From: Lachnobacterium bovis DSM 14045
GTDB lineage: Bacteria > Bacillota > Clostridia > Lachnospirales > Lachnospiraceae
Direction: 5' to 3'
DNA length: 64,000 bases
NCBI RefSeq assembly: GCF_900107245.1
Contig: NZ_FNPG01000009.1
Coordinates: forward strand, 62,001-126,000
Shown: piece by piece, positions 9,288 to 18,888 of the stretch
Numbering within the stretch: the first letter of the stretch is position 1
Layout: each line of letters begins with the position of its first letter
Translations under genes and position numbers: made by a program
Notes under the pieces: model-generated
Told to the model about the DNA's origin: nothing
What the model saw: only the letters and a program-made list of their open reading frames with translations
The model's database searches: none

Positions 9288-10586
9288 CTAAGCCGGCATT
9301 GACATAACATAATGCCATGACTTATTTGAAGATTTATATATTTCTCCAAATCCCATATCTTCAACGTATATATCAATTGAATTGTTCGAAATAGGAGTCG
9401 CTACAATTTTTACTCGAGTAACTCTATCTTCGCGTAAAGGCAAATCTTTTAAACTTATTGATTCTATTTTTGCTTCTCTACTATCCGGTAATTGCTTCCA
9501 AAAATCAATAGTATTCCCTTTACTCAAAATCACTTCACATGAATTTTTTGCTTCAAAATAATTGTCACCTGCATTTACAAGTGTTAAAAACTCCATCTGA
9601 TTACGATTTAAAACCTTAATGCTTAAATTAAATTTAAGATCATTTTCCCCTAAATATACATATTCTGAATCAGAATTATTGTATTTTAACATAGCAGCAT
9701 AACAAGCTCCCTTCGAAAACAAATTTTTTCCAATAAAAACTCGTCTTCCTTTGCATAAAAACTGAATTGATTCTAACAACCAATTTCCATCAAATCCACT
9801 TCCCACAAGATACACTGAAGTTACTCTTTGATTTGTGAGTATTTGTTTTAAAAAAGCACAAAACTCCTTATCTTCTCCACTTTTAAATGTATCTATCGAA
9901 TCATAAGCAATATTTATAACTACCGGTGTAGTTCTATGACTTTTTGATAATCTATAACTCTCTAAAATATTACTATTTGCACACAACAAAAGCACATCAT
10001 TTTGACTCAACTGTGGTTCCTGATTTATCATATAATAATAAAAACTCTCTTTATAATCTATCACTTTAAAATTATGATTTTTAAACCCTAGTCTAAATCC
10101 TATATCCTCAAAAGCTTCATAGATTTCACGATTGATTCTTTTTATAGAAATAACAACTTTTGGCTTAATTCTACAGTTTATGATTTTACTAGGTAGAGAT
10201 ATTATTTTGCTTAAAAAAATCTGAAGTAAATCTTTCCCTTCAAAAACATCATCAAAGCATTCATATGTTTTTTCTATGCTCTCTTCTTTAAAAAAATCAT
10301 TTGCAATGAAACATTCTTTATCAGCTTCCGCAGCTTTTATTGCCTCCTGACCATATAGCCAATTTATATCATTTATTTTTTTTGCAAGAACTTGTGGAAT
10401 CTGAAACACTTCACTTCCATAAGTTGCGCTTACAGTTTCTGGAGTTTCCATATTGTTGCAATAATAACTAACCATTGCATAATCTGAATTAAGGTCTATT
10501 CCAATATAATATTCTCTTTCAATTGATTCCTTATTTATTATCTCATTTTCAATTGAATTTTTTACATTTGCATTAAATATTTCCAT
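9288..10586 (-). CDS. Degenerate Hsp70/actin-fold protein (DUF5716-like)
   Basis: 432 aa. The N-terminal half resembles the nucleotide-binding domain of Hsp70. IGIDLNSDYAMVS at residues 28-40 stands where Hsp70 has [16 protein letters not shown] plus a following helix at about 143-160 resembles the ITVPA-helix region, and VGSGFDGNW at 261-269 resembles the adenosine motif VGGSTRIP. The phosphate loops are altered, so ATP hydrolysis is doubtful. The C-terminal part, about 300-432, is beta-rich, like a substrate-binding region. I believe it belongs to the Lachnospiraceae family DUF5716, but this is from memory. GGAGGAGG precedes ATG. It is third in the cluster. Confidence 0.72.
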   Translation of the reverse strand: MEIFNANVKNSIENEIINKESIEREYYIGIDLNSDYAMVSYYCNNMETPETVSATYGSEVFQIPQVLAKKINDINWLYGQEAIKAAEADKECFIANDFFKEESIEKTYECFDDVFEGKDLLQIFLSKIISLPSKIINCRIKPKVVISIKRINREIYEAFEDIGFRLGFKNHNFKVIDYKESFYYYMINQEPQLSQNDVLLLCANSNILESYRLSKSHRTTPVVINIAYDSIDTFKSGEDKEFCAFLKQILTNQRVTSVYLVGSGFDGNWLLESIQFLCKGRRVFIGKNLFSKGACYAAMLKYNNSDSEYVYLGENDLKFNLSIKVLNRNQMEFLTLVNAGDNYFEAKNSCEVILSKGNTIDFWKQLPDSREAKIESISLKDLPLREDRVTRVKIVATPISNNSIDIYVEDMGFGEIYKSSNKSWHYVMSMPA

Positions 10587-10613
10587 ATACCCTCCTCCAA
10601 AATGCGCATGATT

Positions 10614-13600
10614 TTACATTATAGTAAAGATTTTTTTTGTCAACTCATCTAGGTTTTTATACTCGCTTAGCTCATGTTCAATATCAGCTTCCTTTAATCT
10701 TGAAGTTACGACCATCTCATTTAAACGATTATATCTATCTTTATCATAATTTTTTCTTAAATCATAGTTATTTACAGTATTATTTTTTAGCACTTTATAA
10801 CCATTTTTGCTATCTTTAAAAATCTTATAACTTATTGTTTCTCCAAAGAAAGCTGTTATGCTAATACTATAAATTCCTGCATATATTTCATGCATTGTTT
10901 TTATATTTACTTTTTTTTGCGACTCAGAGAGTACAGATGACTCAAAATCATTCAAAAATTTATACTCAATCATAACTTTATCATTTGGCTTTCCCTTGAA
11001 TTCTATATAAACTTTATCTCTTATGTGATATTTTTCAACTATTTTATTAGGCAATGTTTTAAAAAATTCAAAGTTTAAATCTCTAAGTGCAAAATCGCCC
11101 AGCATCATATCTATAAGATCTTCCTCTTCATCGGTAAAACTGTTCTTATTTGAATAATACTTGAGCAGACCTAACTTACATGTCTCATTTAATAAAGCTC
11201 CATTTTTCAGCTTTTCTTCAACAATTCCGATAATATAACCTGTAATCGCTTTATCGTTTACAAAATAATCATGCATCATTTTTGTTATATATGCGATGAT
11301 TGTAATTTCTTTTCCTCCATTTTCACAATAATTTAAGAAAATGCGATTCTTCATCGGTATATCAATTGATGTATAGAGTATATTATTTATAATTTTTTCT
11401 TCTAGTTTACCTGTTTTAGCAACAATATCATGTGCTATGCTCCATAGATTCGTCATAATGATAGTTGGTCCTTCATAATTAAGTGATAAATACTCTATGA
11501 TTTCCGTATTATAATGACCACTTTTAAATACTCTCATTGCCAGACTAATTATAAATTTTTCATCTGAACCACCATTTTTTACAAGATATTTCGTTATGCC
11601 AACCTCATCACTAGCATTAATCAAATCTATTCCTTTATTCTTTAAAATCTCTACAACAGCTCTATATTGTTTATATTTCAAATATAATTCAGCTAATTTT
11701 TTAATTTTTTCATCATTAATATAGTGGCTATCTATTTTTTTTAAGCAACTACCACACTTAATTGAATCCTTCATTTGATCATAATATAAAGCTTGGTTAA
11801 AATACAATCTATTAACAAATTCACATGCAATTTGACCATTATTTAGAAATTCTATTTCTTCAAAACTGTTTTTTTCTGAGAAGTAGTCATTCTCTACAGA
11901 ATAAATAAAATAGTTTTGATTTTTTAGCGCCTGCTCTGATATAACTTTTTTATATTTTTCAATATCAAATAATGGGCGTATCTCACTTTCGATATCTTGT
12001 CCATACCTTTTTCCGTCTCTATCTTCGAAAATTAATTCATAATCATTTGAAACATGAAAGAAAAAACCTTCGTGATTGCTAAGTCCAACCTCTAATGGTA
12101 CATCTCTCCATTTTTCATATACATATACTCTTACAATTTCATCACTTTTTACAATTATTTTATTTGTAAAAATTATCTCTGATAACAAGCCCGCAATCTG
12201 CGCATTTATAATTTCTGGTTTGAAAATTTCTTGATATATAACTGCATAGCTCTCATTAATGTGTTTCTTTTTTATTTGATCAAAAGCAAATTCTCTCATT
12301 ATGTCTTTATATTTTTCATATGTAGATGGGTCATTTACTTCATCTATGATTATATTTTTGTACAAAATGGCAAGCTTATTACTTGGAATATTATTCTCAT
12401 ATTGAAAATATCTTTTTACCATATCTGGTAAACTATTCATATCATTCTCATCTGCTGACAGAAGAAAAGCTTCATATAATTTAGTTATTCTCAAATTATA
12501 ATTTACTCCCATTTCATACCACTTATGATACTTTTTATCAAATTTTTGTGCTTTAATCAAATAACTGCAAATTGTAGAAAGGTAGCTCTCTTTTGAATAA
12601 TATTTGTAACCCTCCTCCATTATAGAAAAGACTTTAAAATCAAATTTTTTTAAAGAATTTGTAGCCAAGAAAAACTGATCCATTACTTCTTCTGTAAAAG
12701 CTTTATTTCTTAAGGCCCACATCAACATTCGAATTTCAAACTCTTCAATTTTATCTAATAAAAATGGATCTTGCCATATGATATAATACGCTTCGCATAG
12801 AAAATAAGGTGAATTTTTACCTATTCCATCCCAATATTTTATTGCTTTTAATTTTTCTCCGGGATTTTCTATGTATTTTGCATTCAAAAAAGACAATACC
12901 CAAAACAACACTGCATTGTTTGGATGTTGCTTAAATATTTTTTCTATTTTCTCTTCACATTCATCCACATTAGCCGGTTCTCTCTCAAATAATGTACATA
13001 GGAACAAATAGTATCCATATTCTGGCACATTTTCATCACCAACTTCTGCTTCAAATTTATTTAATAAAACCTGTGCTTCTTCTATCTCATGATTATAAAT
13101 ATATGTTTGAGCCATCATGAGCCTATAAAACAACTTATTTTCTTTTTCAAGTACAACTAAGTGCTGTAAAATATTTAATGTTTCGTTAGCCCACGCACCC
13201 GTTCCAATTCTCTTCAAACGATACTGCACATATAATTCCATTAAACCAATTTTATAATCTTTTATTTTATGTTTAACAGATTCAACTATTTCTTTAAAAT
13301 CATCATTTTTTTGTGCTATAATTTCAACCGAAACTTTTTTAGTAGCATTACTTATAGTTATTTTGCCAAAATTCTTTCCCTCATGCATCTTTTCTTCATT
13401 TAAATAAAATGCATACTGCAAAGTATTTCCCATAAAATCATCTGTAGTAATGCAAGTTTTGTTTAATTCGATAAATTCACTATCTGTTGAAATATTACAT
13501 TCAAAATATCCCCAAGAACTCTTACGTATTTCTAAATACTCTTTTATTTTCTCATTTACGCTAAAAAAATTATATTTATCTTTTGTAACTTCAAAATCTA

Positions 13601-14192
13601 TCTTTTCTTTTTTAGATGCTAATTCCAAAAACTCTTCCAAATTATGGCTATTATGTTCCTTAACATTCAAACCTTTGTAAGCCATAATCAGTCTATTTTT
13701 ATATTTTAATGTCGTTTTCTTTAAAATATTATTTTCAAAAAAAGGAGAATAAAAAATTCTTAGAGCCTCATGCCAGTTGGCTTTTGCTAATCTTGAAAAA
13801 TCATCTAAATCATACAACTTTCCTACAGCAGAATTTACATATTCATCTACTACTGTAGCATGAAAATGAATACTTGATTCTATTTGATTGAATACAAAGT
13901 AAAAATCCCCTTCAGAATTATTACCTGTATGCAGTCCCCTAGAATCAAAGCGATATCTTATATATTGCTTATTTCCAACTAGTTCAGAATTAATGCACTC
14001 CATTCTAGAATTAGTCGAAAATATCTTTCCTTCTATTTCATCATTATTGCAGTTTTTAAACTCCATAGAGAACTCGCCTTCATACACAACATTTGCAAAA
14101 ACTTCAAATGCAATATAATCTGTTGAAAATGAAATATCTATATTAGAATTTGGGATTTCTCCCCTAACAATCTTCCTTATTATTTTTTGCAT
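10614..14192 (-). CDS. Giant helical-repeat protein (DUF5717-like), unknown function
   Basis: About 1192 aa, cytoplasmic, with no signal peptide or obvious membrane helix. The N-terminal 130 residues or so are beta-rich with Ig-like spacing. Residues about 300-600 and 780-1050 look like TPR/solenoid helical repeats. The C-terminal 140 residues are beta-rich again. A single CxxC pair occurs in CGSCLKK. I think it matches DUF5717 of Lachnospiraceae (from memory). The ATG at 14190-14192 is preferred; a GTG at 14202-14204 lies only 2 bases from GGAG. It is 27 bases before the Hsp70-like gene and 59 bases after the ATPase gene. It is probably a large scaffold, by inference. Confidence 0.72.
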   Translation of the reverse strand: MQKIIRKIVRGEIPNSNIDISFSTDYIAFEVFANVVYEGEFSMEFKNCNNDEIEGKIFSTNSRMECINSELVGNKQYIRYRFDSRGLHTGNNSEGDFYFVFNQIESSIHFHATVVDEYVNSAVGKLYDLDDFSRLAKANWHEALRIFYSPFFENNILKKTTLKYKNRLIMAYKGLNVKEHNSHNLEEFLELASKKEKIDFEVTKDKYNFFSVNEKIKEYLEIRKSSWGYFECNISTDSEFIELNKTCITTDDFMGNTLQYAFYLNEEKMHEGKNFGKITISNATKKVSVEIIAQKNDDFKEIVESVKHKIKDYKIGLMELYVQYRLKRIGTGAWANETLNILQHLVVLEKENKLFYRLMMAQTYIYNHEIEEAQVLLNKFEAEVGDENVPEYGYYLFLCTLFEREPANVDECEEKIEKIFKQHPNNAVLFWVLSFLNAKYIENPGEKLKAIKYWDGIGKNSPYFLCEAYYIIWQDPFLLDKIEEFEIRMLMWALRNKAFTEEVMDQFFLATNSLKKFDFKVFSIMEEGYKYYSKESYLSTICSYLIKAQKFDKKYHKWYEMGVNYNLRITKLYEAFLLSADENDMNSLPDMVKRYFQYENNIPSNKLAILYKNIIIDEVNDPSTYEKYKDIMREFAFDQIKKKHINESYAVIYQEIFKPEIINAQIAGLLSEIIFTNKIIVKSDEIVRVYVYEKWRDVPLEVGLSNHEGFFFHVSNDYELIFEDRDGKRYGQDIESEIRPLFDIEKYKKVISEQALKNQNYFIYSVENDYFSEKNSFEEIEFLNNGQIACEFVNRLYFNQALYYDQMKDSIKCGSCLKKIDSHYINDEKIKKLAELYLKYKQYRAVVEILKNKGIDLINASDEVGITKYLVKNGGSDEKFIISLAMRVFKSGHYNTEIIEYLSLNYEGPTIIMTNLWSIAHDIVAKTGKLEEKIINNILYTSIDIPMKNRIFLNYCENGGKEITIIAYITKMMHDYFVNDKAITGYIIGIVEEKLKNGALLNETCKLGLLKYYSNKNSFTDEEEDLIDMMLGDFALRDLNFEFFKTLPNKIVEKYHIRDKVYIEFKGKPNDKVMIEYKFLNDFESSVLSESQKKVNIKTMHEIYAGIYSISITAFFGETISYKIFKDSKNGYKVLKNNTVNNYDLRKNYDKDRYNRLNEMVVTSRLKEADIEHELSEYKNLDELTKKIFTIM

Positions 14193-14251
14193 TATATCAC
14201 CCACTTCTCCTCGATAAATAAAATTATAAACTATTTGTAAAGTCTATTCAA

Positions 14252-16720
14252 CTAATTAGTTATTTTTTTCAAAAGATTATTGATATTGTCGATTATTTTT
14301 TTTGCGATTTTGTTATTGTGTATAAAATTATATGTTTTTACAAAACCAATTTCTAAGCCTCTATATACTTCTCCAACTACAAAAGCAAATAAAACAATAA
14401 GCATAATTCCTTTTTTGCTAATTTTATTTATCGAAAAAGCTTCATTCATCAAAAGCATTACTAAAACTAATCCGCCCCCCAATAAAAGCATCATAACTAC
14501 ATGCTTTTTCTTAAATGGATTAATCACCTTATGAAGAATTATGAAGCCTATTATTGCAACTAAAATTGTTGCTGTTGTAGAAAGAATTTGATTTTCTATA
14601 TTAAATTCTCTACAAAAAACAGTCAAACCACTTACCACAAAGAAACTAGCCAACGCTGCAGGAATAGCCTTTAAAAACACTTTTGTTAAAAAATTCTTCT
14701 GTATCTTTTTATTGTTTTTTTCTAATGTTAATAAAAACGAAGGAATTCCAATTGTAAACAAACTAATTATTGTTACCTGTGATGGCATCAATGGATAATT
14801 ATACACAAATATAACTGCAAAAATAGCTAATAATAAAGAAAACGTATTCTTTGCAACATATAATATCGCTGTCTGTTCTATATTGTTTACTACTCGTCTT
14901 CCTTCTTTTACTACTAAAGGTATCTTCGAAAAGTCACCGTCTGTTATTACTAATTGTGAAATCTGAGCTATTGGGCTCTTACCTTCTGCTGCCAAAGCTA
15001 TACTACAATCAGCTTCTCTAAGCGCAAGTACATCATTTATTCCATCTCCAACCATCGCAACAGAATGATTAGATCCTTTCAATCTTTTAATTATTTCTTG
15101 TTTTTGGGCTTCTGATGTTCTGCCAAAAACTGTATATTTTTCAACTGCTTCTTTATAATCATCATCATTTAAAAGTTTTCTAGCATCAATATATTTGTCT
15201 GCATCCTCTATTCCAACCTTTTTAGCAATTTTTGAAACAGTAATTGGATTATCGCCAGATATTACTTTAATTTTTGTTCCATTCTCCTTAAAAAAAGAAA
15301 ATGTTTCTTTTGCATTTTTTCTAATTGGATTCGTCAAAAAAATAACTCCAAGTGGAATCACTTCATCCACAAGTTCCTTTTCTTCTTCCAATTCTCCTAA
15401 ATATTCTGCAAAAACAAGAACCACAAAGCCTAATCTTGAGTATTTTTCTATTTCTTCCCTATATTTTTCATAATCATCTCTAAAAACATTTTCTGCTGAA
15501 CCAAGTACATAGTTTTTACCACCAAGATTCATTCCAGAGTATTTTATTTTTGAAGAAAATGGAACTTTTTTTCCAACTTCCATATGTGCCTTTTCTATAA
15601 AAAAATTTTTTAACGCATATGTTGTCTCAGTTTTTTCGTTACTATTTGCAACAAATTCTCCCAAAATATGGTATAAAGTACTTCTTGTATTCGAACTATT
15701 TTCTTCTCCCAAGGTATTATAACCCTTAACTTTCATTTTACCTGCCGTAATTGTTCCTGTTTTATCAACACATAAAATATCAGTTCTTGCCAATTCTTCT
15801 ATACTTCTCATATCATGAATAATAATATCCTTTTTTGCTAGCCTTAAACTACCAACTGCCATCGTAAAACTTGCTAAAAGATATAATCCTTCAGGAATCA
15901 TTCCTATTAAAGCCGCTATCATACTTTTTACTGAAATCTCAAATGACTCTTTATTGTAAATAAATGATTGAATAAACATTGCAATTGCAACCGGAATAAT
16001 AATAATTCCAATTGTCTTAATCAACTTATCTAACGCTACATTCATTTCAGATTTTTTAGTACTTTTTTCCTTAGAGGCTTCTAGTGTTAATTTAGATATA
16101 TTAGAATCTTTTCCAACTTTATCTATCTTAGCACGCGCTGTTCCTTCAATAACCCAACTACCCGACAATAAATTAGATCCCTCTTTTTTAAGAATATCAT
16201 ATGATTCTCCTGTTAAAAGTGATTCATTTACCCTAAGTTCTCCATAAACAACAACTGCATCTGCCGGGATTTGATCTCCTTCATTAAATTCAACTATATC
16301 ATCTAAAACCAAATCATTCGAACTAATACTATTTTTTTTCCCATCACGAATAACAACATATTTGGAATCATTTGTAAACTTTAATTTTTCTAATTGCTTT
16401 TTAGAATACACCTCTTGGGCAACACCAATGGCCGTATTTGCGATAATTATTGGTAAAAAAATTAAATCTGACCATCCTCTTACCAAAATAAGTAAAATTG
16501 TAATTATAAAAAATATAAAATTAAAATATGTATATACATTCGATTTAATTATGTCATTTAAAGATTTAGTATATGGTTCAACTGGTGTATTAATTGCTCC
16601 AGCAACCACTCTTTTGTCAACAAAATTTGATGATAATCCATTGTGTATATCAGCATAAACTCTATCTACTTTTTTATTTTTTTCACCAAATTGTCTGTCT
16701 GTTTCTGCTATGTCTGCCAT
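14252..16720 (-). CDS. Cation-transporting P-type ATPase (CtpE/Exp7-like)
   Basis: 822 aa, full length, with all core motifs: LTGES (about 169-173) in the actuator domain, PEGL (about 276-279) in membrane helix 4, the phosphorylated Asp in DKTGT (about 319-323), a TGD-equivalent loop VISGDNP and GDGINDVLAL in the phosphorylation domain. About ten membrane helices, with no N-terminal metal-binding CxxC domain. The PEGL motif and length fit the CtpE/Exp7 group, some members of which move Ca2+; the ion here is inferred. The ATG at 16718-16720 has GGGAGGG 5 bases upstream, while the ATG 15 bases earlier has none. First gene of the five-gene cluster. Confidence 0.88.
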   Translation of the reverse strand: MADIAETDRQFGEKNKKVDRVYADIHNGLSSNFVDKRVVAGAINTPVEPYTKSLNDIIKSNVYTYFNFIFFIITILLILVRGWSDLIFLPIIIANTAIGVAQEVYSKKQLEKLKFTNDSKYVVIRDGKKNSISSNDLVLDDIVEFNEGDQIPADAVVVYGELRVNESLLTGESYDILKKEGSNLLSGSWVIEGTARAKIDKVGKDSNISKLTLEASKEKSTKKSEMNVALDKLIKTIGIIIIPVAIAMFIQSFIYNKESFEISVKSMIAALIGMIPEGLYLLASFTMAVGSLRLAKKDIIIHDMRSIEELARTDILCVDKTGTITAGKMKVKGYNTLGEENSSNTRSTLYHILGEFVANSNEKTETTYALKNFFIEKAHMEVGKKVPFSSKIKYSGMNLGGKNYVLGSAENVFRDDYEKYREEIEKYSRLGFVVLVFAEYLGELEEEKELVDEVIPLGVIFLTNPIRKNAKETFSFFKENGTKIKVISGDNPITVSKIAKKVGIEDADKYIDARKLLNDDDYKEAVEKYTVFGRTSEAQKQEIIKRLKGSNHSVAMVGDGINDVLALREADCSIALAAEGKSPIAQISQLVITDGDFSKIPLVVKEGRRVVNNIEQTAILYVAKNTFSLLLAIFAVIFVYNYPLMPSQVTIISLFTIGIPSFLLTLEKNNKKIQKNFLTKVFLKAIPAALASFFVVSGLTVFCREFNIENQILSTTATILVAIIGFIILHKVINPFKKKHVVMMLLLGGGLVLVMLLMNEAFSINKISKKGIMLIVLFAFVVGEVYRGLEIGFVKTYNFIHNNKIAKKIIDNINNLLKKITN

Positions 16721-16770
16721 GCATGCCCTCCCCATTTGAAATTATTTGATATTTTTCGTACACTTCTTTC

Positions 16771-16799
16771 ATTTTACCACAATATACTATGTAATAGTT
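16771..16799 (-). promoter_or_regulatory. Weak candidate promoter of the five-gene cluster
   Basis: An extended -10 TGGTAAAAT on the minus strand (TAAAAT at 16771-16776) lies about 50 bases before the ATPase start. The -35 position (AACTAT, 16794-16799) matches poorly. Confidence 0.35.
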
Positions 16800-16822
16800 A
16801 TATTTTTCACTATTTATACAAC

Positions 16823-16882
16823 AAAAAAACTCTACTCTACATCCTATGCATAAACATGTTGCACACTGTAGAGATAGAGTTT
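16823..16882 (-). terminator. Terminator of the U32/trmR/rnj block
   Basis: Stem 16875-16882 plus 16868-16873 pairs with 16827-16834 plus 16835-16840 with a one-base bulge, followed on the minus strand by seven T. It lies 32 bases after the U32 stop and separates this block from the five-gene cluster. Confidence 0.85.
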
Positions 16883-16914
16883 CTATAATGTATTTATTTT
16901 TTTAATAATATATA

Positions 16915-18171
16915 TTACTCTAAATTGATTTTTGAATCTTCTTCTTGTCTACGAATAATATCATATGGCTCAAGTTCTACACCTAAATCAATGTATAAAA
17001 TTTCTTTTGGATGTGGAGCTGATTCAACATCAACGCCATCTTCATTAACAATTCTTCTTACCTGAACTGGAATGTTATCACCATTTGGTTTCATAATTTC
17101 AATTGTTTCACCAACTGAGAATTTATTTTTTTGTTCAATTTTATAAAGTCCTTGTTCATTTTTGCCTTCAATTAATCCTAAATATGTGTAGCCTTTAATA
17201 TATGTGTTATTATCATAAATTTGAGCCTCTTCACTTGGTTTGCCATAGAAGAATCCAGTTGTAAACTGTCTATATGTACAGTTAGAAATCTGATCTAAAT
17301 ACCAAGGCATATTTTTTTGATATTTTTCTGGTGATTCTAAATAATCATCAATAGCTTTTCTATATGTTCTAGCTACTGTAGCAACATATAATGCAGTTTT
17401 CATTCTACCTTCAATCTTTAAACTGTCAACACCCGCATTAATCAAATCCGGAAGATGCTCTACCATACATAAATCTTTTGAATTAAAAATATATGTTCCT
17501 CTTTCATTTTCATATACTGGTAAATATTCACCAGGACGTTTTTCTTCAACAACCGCATATTTCCATCTACATGGATGTGTACATGCTCCATGGTTTGCAT
17601 CACGTCCTGTAAAATAATTTGATAATAAACAACGTCCTGAATATGAAATACACATTGCTCCATGAACGAATGCTTCTATTTCAAGTTCACTTGGAATTCC
17701 TTCTCTAATTTGCTTAATTTCATTTAAAGATAATTCTCTAGCAGCAACTACACGAGATGCTCCTAGATTATGCCAAAATTTATATGTTTCAACATTTGTA
17801 TTATTTGCCTGAGTACTGATATGTCTTTCTATTTCAGGACAAATTTCTTTTGCAATCATAAAGATACCTGGATCAGCAATTAATAATGCATCTGGCTGAT
17901 AAGGTGCTAAATCCTTAATCTCCTTTAAATACTTTCTAACACCCTCTAAATCATAGTTGTGTGCCAAAATATTTACAGTCACGAAAACTTTTGCTCCATG
18001 TTCATGTGCAAATTTAATTCCTTCTGCCATATCTTCCATAGAGAAATTTTTTGCCTTTGCTCTTAAACCAAATGCTTCTCCACCAATATAAACAGCATTT
18101 GCTCCATAGATTACAGCAACCTTTAATACTTCTAAACTACTAGCTGGACATAATAACTCAATATCTCTCAT
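16915..18171 (-). CDS. U32 family protein, probable tRNA U34 hydroxylation factor (TrhP/YrrO-like)
   Basis: 418 aa. It carries the U32 signature EAFVHGAMCISYSGRCLLSN at about residues 166-185 with further cysteines (GACTHPCRW) that can hold an Fe-S cluster. Members next to TrmR-type methyltransferases (Bacillus YrrN/YrrO, E. coli TrhP/YegQ) make 5-hydroxyuridine at tRNA position 34 from prephenate; older annotation calls them peptidases. The next upstream gene encodes a TrmR-like O-methyltransferase, which supports the tRNA role. An SD-like GAGAGGAAA precedes ATG. Only one U32 gene is present here, whereas Bacillus has the pair. Confidence 0.85.
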   Translation of the reverse strand: MRDIELLCPASSLEVLKVAVIYGANAVYIGGEAFGLRAKAKNFSMEDMAEGIKFAHEHGAKVFVTVNILAHNYDLEGVRKYLKEIKDLAPYQPDALLIADPGIFMIAKEICPEIERHISTQANNTNVETYKFWHNLGASRVVAARELSLNEIKQIREGIPSELEIEAFVHGAMCISYSGRCLLSNYFTGRDANHGACTHPCRWKYAVVEEKRPGEYLPVYENERGTYIFNSKDLCMVEHLPDLINAGVDSLKIEGRMKTALYVATVARTYRKAIDDYLESPEKYQKNMPWYLDQISNCTYRQFTTGFFYGKPSEEAQIYDNNTYIKGYTYLGLIEGKNEQGLYKIEQKNKFSVGETIEIMKPNGDNIPVQVRRIVNEDGVDVESAPHPKEILYIDLGVELEPYDIIRRQEEDSKINLE

Positions 18172-18232
18172 TTCTTGTATTTCCTCTCATATAACATCTA
18201 TCGCGAAAATCTATAATATATAATTATATTCA

Positions 18233-18877
18233 TTAATCTTTGAATGTCGTAACTGTTATTCCATCACCAATAGGCATAATCGATGTAACAAGTTTTTCAT
18301 TATGTGTTAATTCGTATAGATATTCTCGCATGCGCTTATAAATTGTTCGATTTCTTCTATCAATCATATAATGTGATTCTATAATGTCTCCATCTTGTAG
18401 GACATTGTCTGATACCAATATACCATCTTTACTTAATAAACGAAGTACCTCAGGTAAAAAATTAATATACTGGCCTTTTGCAGCATCCATAAAAATCAAA
18501 TCAAATTCTCCATCTAATTCTCTTAATATTTCTGTTGCATCTCCCTCATATAGAGTAATCTGATCATCTTTTCCTGCTCTTTTAAAATTATTTTTAGCTA
18601 TAGGTATTCTCTTTTCATAGTTTTCTATTGTAACTATTTCACTTTTAACAGGATTATACTCTGCCATTAAAATAGTGGAAAATCCCACAGCCGTTCCAAC
18701 CTCAAGAATTCTCTTTGGTTTTTTTATTTGTAACAATAACTTCAAAAAACTCTGCATTTCCTTACGTATAATAGGAACAAAGGACTGCAGAGCTTCTTTT
18801 TCTATCGTGTCTAAAATTTTAGTGTTACTCGTTCCAAGAGAATTGATGTAGGTAGTTAGACGTTCATCTACTATCAT
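18233..18877 (-). CDS. trmR: O-methyltransferase, probable tRNA 5-hydroxyuridine methyltransferase
   Basis: 214 aa, class I SAM-dependent methyltransferase of the COMT-like family. The SAM-binding motif is RILEVGTAVGFSTILMAEY near residue 55, and the metal/catalytic motif is LIFMDAAKGQY near residue 128, followed by SDNVL. Bacillus YrrM (TrmR) methylates 5-hydroxyuridine-34 of tRNA to 5-methoxyuridine. The same gene order with a U32 gene and an mltG-like gene is seen here, so this specific assignment rests on synteny as well as fold. AGGAGA precedes ATG. Confidence 0.8.
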   Translation of the reverse strand: MIVDERLTTYINSLGTSNTKILDTIEKEALQSFVPIIRKEMQSFLKLLLQIKKPKRILEVGTAVGFSTILMAEYNPVKSEIVTIENYEKRIPIAKNNFKRAGKDDQITLYEGDATEILRELDGEFDLIFMDAAKGQYINFLPEVLRLLSKDGILVSDNVLQDGDIIESHYMIDRRNRTIYKRMREYLYELTHNEKLVTSIMPIGDGITVTTFKD

Positions 18878-18888
18878 TTTTAATTCTC

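Noticed and set aside
9227-9376. Longer N-terminus for the small TPR-like protein
   Set aside because: It overlaps the upstream Hsp70-like gene and lacks a ribosome site; the ATG at 9226 has a good one.
16643-16888. 81-codon plus-strand frame overlapping the start of the ATPase gene and its upstream gap
   Set aside because: It runs through the ATPase ribosome site and the U32 terminator, with AT-driven composition.
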